Of a stretch of DNA of 64,000 nucleotides, positions 59,777 through 64,000 are shown piece by piece (within the stretch, counting starts at the first letter, position 1; every line of letters begins with the position of its first letter). Where the stretch lies: NCBI GenBank assembly GCA_910576325.1, contig CAJTIM010000001.1, positions 248,001 through 312,000 of the forward strand. Reading direction: 5' to 3'. The position numbers and the translations under genes were made by a program. This DNA is from Clostridia bacterium (GTDB lineage Bacteria > Bacillota > Clostridia > Lachnospirales > Lachnospiraceae). The notes below the pieces were generated by a model. That model saw only the letters and a program-made list of their open reading frames with translations. It ran no database searches and was not told where the DNA came from.

Positions 59777-60043
59777 ATGATCGCAAAAGAAAAAAAGCAG
59801 GCAATTATTGCCGAGTACGGCTTAAAGCCAGGTGACACCGGATCACCCGAGGTACAGGTGGCAATCCTGACCGCACGTATCCAGGAATTAACCGAGCATC
59901 TGAAAGAGAATCCCAAGGATCATCATTCCAGAAGAGGACTCTTAAAGATGGTTGGCCAGAGGCGTAATATGCTGGCTTATCTGAAGAGAACCGATATCAC
60001 ACGTTATCGTAGTCTGATTGAGAGACTTGGACTCAGAAAATAA
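59777..60043 (+). CDS. rpsO: 30S ribosomal protein S15
   Basis: An 88-residue S15, complete and of standard length. Landmarks are [36 protein letters not shown] and [23 protein letters not shown] 59777 follows AAAGGAGG with ideal spacing; the ATG 30 nt upstream lies before that site. The order rpsO-pnp is widely conserved, and a hairpin follows. Confidence 0.98.
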   Translation: MIAKEKKQAIIAEYGLKPGDTGSPEVQVAILTARIQELTEHLKENPKDHHSRRGLLKMVGQRRNMLAYLKRTDITRYRSLIERLGLRK

Positions 60044-60052
60044 GCTTAACAG

Positions 60053-60074
60053 GGGCGGAGGAACACTTCCGCCC
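60053..60074 (+). terminator. Weak terminator hairpin after rpsO
   Basis: GGGCGGA (60053-60059) pairs with TCCGCCC (60068-60074), loop 8 nt, followed by TCATTTATGTTTATG rather than a T-run. Partial termination with read-through to pnp is likely. Confidence 0.6.
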
Positions 60075-60115
60075 TCATTTATGTTTATGTAAACCTATCA
60101 ACCCCACAGGAGAAC

Positions 60116-60182
60116 GGAACCGAGACCACTGATGTATATAGGACAGCCTTCCTTTCCTATACAGATCAGTAGTTTCGGGGTC
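60116..60182 (+). promoter_or_regulatory. Long hairpin in the pnp leader
   Basis: ACCACTGATGTATATAGGA (60125-60143) is complementary to TCCTATACAGATCAGTAGT (60155-60173) with about three non-Watson-Crick positions. Weak pairing continues outward. It lies 87 nt before the pnp start. In E. coli a leader hairpin cut by RNase III mediates PNPase autoregulation; a comparable role here is inference. Confidence 0.55.
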
Positions 60183-60259
60183 AAGGCCCGGAAAACGGAT
60201 CATGACCGAAAAAATTCTCCTGAACCAGAAAAAGCAAGAAAAACAAAAGGAGATTACCC

Positions 60260-62359
60260 ATGTACAAGAGTTATTCTATGGAGCTTGCCGGCCGTACACT
60301 GACCGTTGACATCGGCAGAGTGGCAAAACAGGCAAGCGGAGCCGCATTTATGCATTACGGCGAAACTACCGTACTGTCCACAGCGACAGCGTCCGACAAA
60401 CCAAGAGAAGGCATTGATTTCTTCCCCTTAAGCGTAGAGTATGAGGAGAAATTGTATTCCGTAGGCAAGATCCCCGGCGGATTCAACAAGAGAGAGGGCA
60501 AGGCATCGGAAAATGCCGTATTAACCTCCCGCGTAATCGACCGCCCCATGCGCCCCCTGTTCCCCAAGGATTACCGCAACGACGTAACCCTGAACAACCT
60601 GGTGCTTTCCGTAGATCCCGCCTGCAGCCCCGAGCTGACCGCTATGCTGGGTTCCGCCATTGCAACGGCCGTTTCCGACATTCCCTTTGCCGGACCCTGC
60701 GCCATGACCCAGATCGGAATGATCGACGGAGAATTTATTGTCAATCCGGGCCAGAGCCAGTATAAGGTATCCGACCTTAAGCTGACCGTGGCGTCCACCA
60801 GAGAAAAAGTAATCATGATCGAGGCCGGAGCAAATGAGATTCCCGAGGCCAGAATGATTGAGGCAATCTATATGGCTCATGAGGTCAATCAGCAGGTTAT
60901 TGCTTTTATTGACAAGATTGTAGCCGAGTGCGGCAAGGAAAAGCATACTTACACAAGCTGCGCCGTTCCCGAGGAGCTTTTTGCCGCCATTAAGGAGCAG
61001 GTTCCCCCGGAGGAGATGGAGAAGGCCGTATTTACCGACGAGAAGCAGGTGAGAGAGGAAAATATCCGCCAGATCACCGCAAAGCTGGAGGAGGCATTCG
61101 CAGACAAGGAAGAGTGGCTTGAGGTTCTCGGCGAGGCCATTTACCAGTACCAGAAGAAGACTGTCCGCAAAATGATCTTAAAGGATCACAAGCGTCCCGA
61201 CGGCCGTGAGATTACCCAGATTCGTCCCCTTGCAGCTGAGGTGGATCTGATTCCGAGAGTGCACGGCTCCGCTATGTTTACCAGAGGACAGACCCAGATC
61301 TGCAACATCTGTACCCTGGCTCCCTTATCCGAGGCCCAGAGACTGGACGGTCTGGATGAAAATGAGACAAGCAAGCGCTATATGCACCACTATAATTTCC
61401 CCAGCTATTCCGTAGGCGAGACAAAGCCGAGCCGGGGACCGGGACGCCGGGAGATTGGTCACGGAGCTTTGGCGGAGCGCGCGCTTCTGCCTGTGCTTCC
61501 CAGCGAGGAGGAGTTCCCCTATGCCATCCGTACCGTATCCGAGACCTTTGAGTCCAACGGATCTACCTCGATGGCTTCCACCTGTGCTTCCTGTATGTCA
61601 CTGATGGCTGCAGGCGTGCCCATTAAGAAGATGGTAGCCGGTATTTCCTGCGGTCTGGTAACCGGGGAGACGGATGATGATTATGTACTTCTGACCGATA
61701 TCCAGGGCCTGGAGGACTTCTTCGGCGATATGGACTTCAAGGTAACGGGAACCACCGAGGGTATCACGGCGATTCAGATGGATATCAAGATTCACGGTCT
61801 GACGCGCCCAATTGTAGAGGGAGCCATTGCAAGATGCCGTGAGGCGCGGATGTTCATTATGGATACCTGCATGAAGCCCTGCATCCCAGAGCCGAGAACA
61901 GAGGTCGGACCTTATGCGCCGAAGATTATTCAGATTCAGATCGATCCCCAGAAGATCGGCGATGTGGTAGGCCAGAGAGGAAAGACCATCAACACCATTA
62001 TTGAGCAGACCGGTGTGAAGATTGACATCGACGACGACGGCGCCGTATCCGTATGCGGTACGGACCAGGCGGGCATGGATAAGGCCGTAGAGCTTATCAA
62101 GATCATTGTAACTGATTTTGAGGAGGGTATGGTGCTCACCGGTAAGGTAGTCAGCATCAAAGAGTTCGGCGCGTTCCTGGAGTTTGCACCGGGCAAGGAA
62201 GGCATGGTTCATATTTCCAAGATTGCAAAGCAGAGAATCAACCATGTGGAGGATGTGCTCACCCTGGGCGATGTGGTGAAGGTTGTATGCCTCGGCAAAG
62301 ATAAGATGGGGCGTCTGAGCTTCAGTATGAAGGATTTAAAAGAAAACAAAGAGAAATAG
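60260..62359 (+). CDS. pnp: Polyribonucleotide nucleotidyltransferase (PNPase)
   Basis: This 699-residue exoribonuclease degrades RNA 3' to 5' with phosphate. It has two RNase PH-like domains (about residues 10-215 and 310-540) joined by a helical linker, then KH (about 553-610; KIIQIQIDPQKIGDVVGQRGKTI split, with the GxxG loop GQRG) and S1 (about 620-690; GMVLTGKVVSIKEFGAFLEF). The active-site region FESNGSTSMASTCASC is intact. It is complete. AAGGAGATTACCC precedes ATG, and a clear terminator follows. Confidence 0.97.
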   Translation: MYKSYSMELAGRTLTVDIGRVAKQASGAAFMHYGETTVLSTATASDKPREGIDFFPLSVEYEEKLYSVGKIPGGFNKREGKASENAVLTSRVIDRPMRPLFPKDYRNDVTLNNLVLSVDPACSPELTAMLGSAIATAVSDIPFAGPCAMTQIGMIDGEFIVNPGQSQYKVSDLKLTVASTREKVIMIEAGANEIPEARMIEAIYMAHEVNQQVIAFIDKIVAECGKEKHTYTSCAVPEELFAAIKEQVPPEEMEKAVFTDEKQVREENIRQITAKLEEAFADKEEWLEVLGEAIYQYQKKTVRKMILKDHKRPDGREITQIRPLAAEVDLIPRVHGSAMFTRGQTQICNICTLAPLSEAQRLDGLDENETSKRYMHHYNFPSYSVGETKPSRGPGRREIGHGALAERALLPVLPSEEEFPYAIRTVSETFESNGSTSMASTCASCMSLMAAGVPIKKMVAGISCGLVTGETDDDYVLLTDIQGLEDFFGDMDFKVTGTTEGITAIQMDIKIHGLTRPIVEGAIARCREARMFIMDTCMKPCIPEPRTEVGPYAPKIIQIQIDPQKIGDVVGQRGKTINTIIEQTGVKIDIDDDGAVSVCGTDQAGMDKAVELIKIIVTDFEEGMVLTGKVVSIKEFGAFLEFAPGKEGMVHISKIAKQRINHVEDVLTLGDVVKVVCLGKDKMGRLSFSMKDLKENKEK

Positions 62360-62369
62360 TATTAGGACA

Positions 62370-62409
62370 AAAGGTTCCGCAGGTTAGGAGACAGACTGCG
62401 GAACCTTTT
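62370..62409 (+). terminator. Intrinsic terminator after pnp
   Basis: AAGGTTCCGCAG (62371-62382) pairs with CTGCGGAACCTT (62396-62407), a 12-bp perfect stem, followed by TTATTTG. Confidence 0.85.
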
Positions 62410-62540
62410 ATTTGTTTTTCAAGAAGTTGTATATTTTCGAAGAAAAAAATTAAAAACTATTGATTTTCTGAAAGAAAAGAATTATAATACCTGTCTTTAG
62501 TATCAGACATTTAAAAATGGCGTTAGTTTATGAAAATAGT

Positions 62541-62572
62541 AAAAGCTGTTGCATTTCGGTGCGACAGCTTTT
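62541..62572 (-). terminator. Hairpin at the 3' side of the transposase gene
   Basis: AAAAGCTGTTGCA (62541-62553) pairs with TGCGACAGCTTTT (62560-62572), with one G-U pair and T-runs on both strands. Its place just beyond the stop codon of the - strand transposase suggests a bidirectional terminator inside the insertion sequence. The exact left end of the element is not determinable, but lies between about 62410 and 62541. Confidence 0.65.
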
Positions 62573-62585
62573 GGAATTATAGCTA

Positions 62586-64000
62586 TTAAAACCTGTGGTT
62601 CAGAATGGATTTTATCTGTGTTTCCGTAAGGTAATAATTTGTCAAGGGTAACTTTAACTTTCGGGACAGTTCATAAATAAAGTTTGTTGACTTTGTTGTA
62701 TTAATATATTTATTTTCACCTTTTACCACTTTAAAGTCTCTTATAAATTCAAATATCTCCGAGGTTGAATATTCGTTCTCCAGGATTTTAAACTGGAAAA
62801 GACGTTCTAACAGCACTGTCAGATAACAGATTAGAAAATGTCCTTTTATTGTTTCTTCTTTCTGCAAAAACACCGGCCGTGCGTCCAAATCGGATTTCAT
62901 GATTTTGAATGATTCCTCAATTCTCCATAAGTTATGATATGTATTATAGATGTCGGAATCTTTCATTTCCGTTTCGGAGGTTACCAAAAGGTTGTATCCG
63001 GCAAATATCAAATCTTGGTCGATTGCTTCCCGGTTCATGGACACGGAAGCCTTTTTTCCGGATCTGTCCGTAAACTTTACATATTTTCCCGCTTCCCCAT
63101 ACTCGGTCCTTTTCGCCTGTGAAGCAGTCAAAGTCCTTGCTTTCTCAACCATGCGGTTTATCTCGTATTTTTTCTTTGCTGCGAGGGAAGGGTTATAAGT
63201 CAGCAGGCGTTTTTCACGCAGCTTTATCACATGCTCCCTTCCTTCGTGCTCCACCTTGTAAGGGAAAGAATCAACACAGGACTTATAACGGTACAAAAGC
63301 GTCCCCTCCTTATTTCTCACATCCATGAAGCCTTCCTCTAACAATACCCAGGTCTTTTCCGTTTTGGGGAGACTTTTGACGGATTTGGAAAAAAGATATC
63401 CGTCGCCGTTCTTTTTAGAAGAAGCGATATTTTTCGCACAGTTCAATCCCTTGTCGGCCACATGGACGGTTTTTCCGGTAATGTTATGCTGGGCTTTTAA
63501 TTGGTCAATCACATCCCTTAAGAGAGGTTTTTCGGATTCGTTTCCCGGATACATTTTCATGCCGATGGGGATCTGGTTGCTGTCCAGCAATAATCCAAGG
63601 CCGACGATTGGCTCTTTTTTGTTTTCCTTGCTGGGTCCCTTTTTGCGAAAGTCATCCTCCCTGTCGATTTCGAAATAAAAGTTTGTGCAGTCAAAGTAAG
63701 TCTTGGAAGTATCCGGCTTGAAAAAGGCATTGGTCTGAACGGTAAATATTTCGATGAACTTTTCATAATCGTTTCCAAGGAAGGCCAGGCCGTGTAGGAG
63801 CTGGTCGTAAGAAAAGTGAATGGAGCCGTAAAGGTTCGGAAGGACTTCATGAAAAGTTTTGTATTTGCTGCACGGATGTACGGCTCTGGCAAAAATCAAA
63901 GAAGATAAGAGTTCATAAAGATCAAAGGAAAAGTCGTTAGTAAGTTTAAAATAATCAACATATTTTTGGATATGCATTTTTTCAAGGAGTGCCTTGAGGG
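62586..64000 (-). mobile_element. Partial transposase gene, IS1634-type DDE (N-terminus beyond the window)
   Basis: The frame is open to the window edge, so the start lies beyond 64000; an internal Met at 63977 is the first seen but probably not the start, as IS1634 transposases are usually about 550 residues, while about 470 are visible. DDE residues fit YFDCTNFYF, VADKGLNCAKN and RIEESFKIMKSDL. A long basic insertion (about residues 215-310 from the Met) is characteristic. The frame is undamaged, so the copy may be active. The insertion lies directly behind pnp, in the intergenic region. Confidence 0.88.

Noticed and set aside
1-64000. tRNA or rRNA genes
   Set aside because: No cloverleaf with a conserved GTTCGA-type T-arm plus acceptor stem, and no rRNA-like stretch, was recognised in the intergenic regions.

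Overview
The window looks like a chromosomal segment of a motile, anaerobic Clostridia bacterium, most likely a member of the Lachnospiraceae. The reasons are a Bacillus/Clostridium-type flagellar gene order with FliY, CheC, CheD and CheV, strong AGGAGG ribosome-binding sites, DUF4358 lipoprotein and MscL-zinc-ribbon genes, and coding DNA of roughly 50-55% GC. The species cannot be named from this sequence.

Positions 1-20190 carry the 3' part of a large flagellar/chemotaxis operon, all on the + strand: fliK (partial), flgD, a TIGR02530-type gene, flgE, flbD, motA, motB, fliM, cheY, a flgC-type rod gene, fliY, fliO, fliP, fliQ, fliR, flhB, flhA, the flagellar sigma factor, two FlgF/FlgG-type rod genes, cheC, cheD, cheV and a degenerate EAL-HDOD gene. 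A terminator-like hairpin follows at 20137-20190. fliL, flhF and flhG are absent from their usual places, and no cheA, cheB or cheW lies in the window. Next come a REC-HD-GYP-GGDEF protein, a hybrid histidine kinase with two receivers and, convergently, a PilZ protein. The end of the motility block is therefore a cyclic-di-GMP and phosphorelay cluster.

Positions 25900-35500 hold ordinary chromosomal genes: an ABC-F ATPase, a DUF4358 lipoprotein, a membrane protein with a Rossmann-like middle and a RyR-like C-terminus, an AzgA-type purine permease, MscL, a HAD phosphatase, and an OPT oligopeptide transporter abutting a PqqD-like protein. A low-GC islet at 35600-37330 carries a HipA-like kinase gene and a DUF3037 gene. 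A CapA-family protein, a REC-GGDEF diguanylate cyclase and tyrS follow.

Positions 40980-45930 form a sucrose locus: a LacI-family repressor, a PTS EIIBCA and a sucrose-6-phosphate hydrolase. It has a consensus promoter, two palindromic operators 80 bp apart, and a leader of about 410 nt made mostly of two 173-bp tandem copies of a strongly self-complementary element. A truncated copy of the element lies at 48570-48638, directly in front of the next large operon. That operon (48651-59650) encodes a MoxR-type AAA ATPase, DUF5682, VWA, SWIM zinc-finger and DUF4132 proteins, matching in content the uncharacterised E. coli yehI/yehL/yehM/yehP/yehQ set. Before it lie a coiled-coil protein, a GNAT acetyltransferase, a small protein and an SMC-like ATPase.

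The window ends with rpsO and pnp, which have a long hairpin between them, and a partial IS1634-type transposase gene on the - strand. The most unusual items are the dispersed hairpin element, the five-gene ATPase/VWA/SWIM operon, the HipA-like/DUF3037 islet, the internal duplicated CheY-binding-like motif of FliY, and the PqqD-like/OPT pair.
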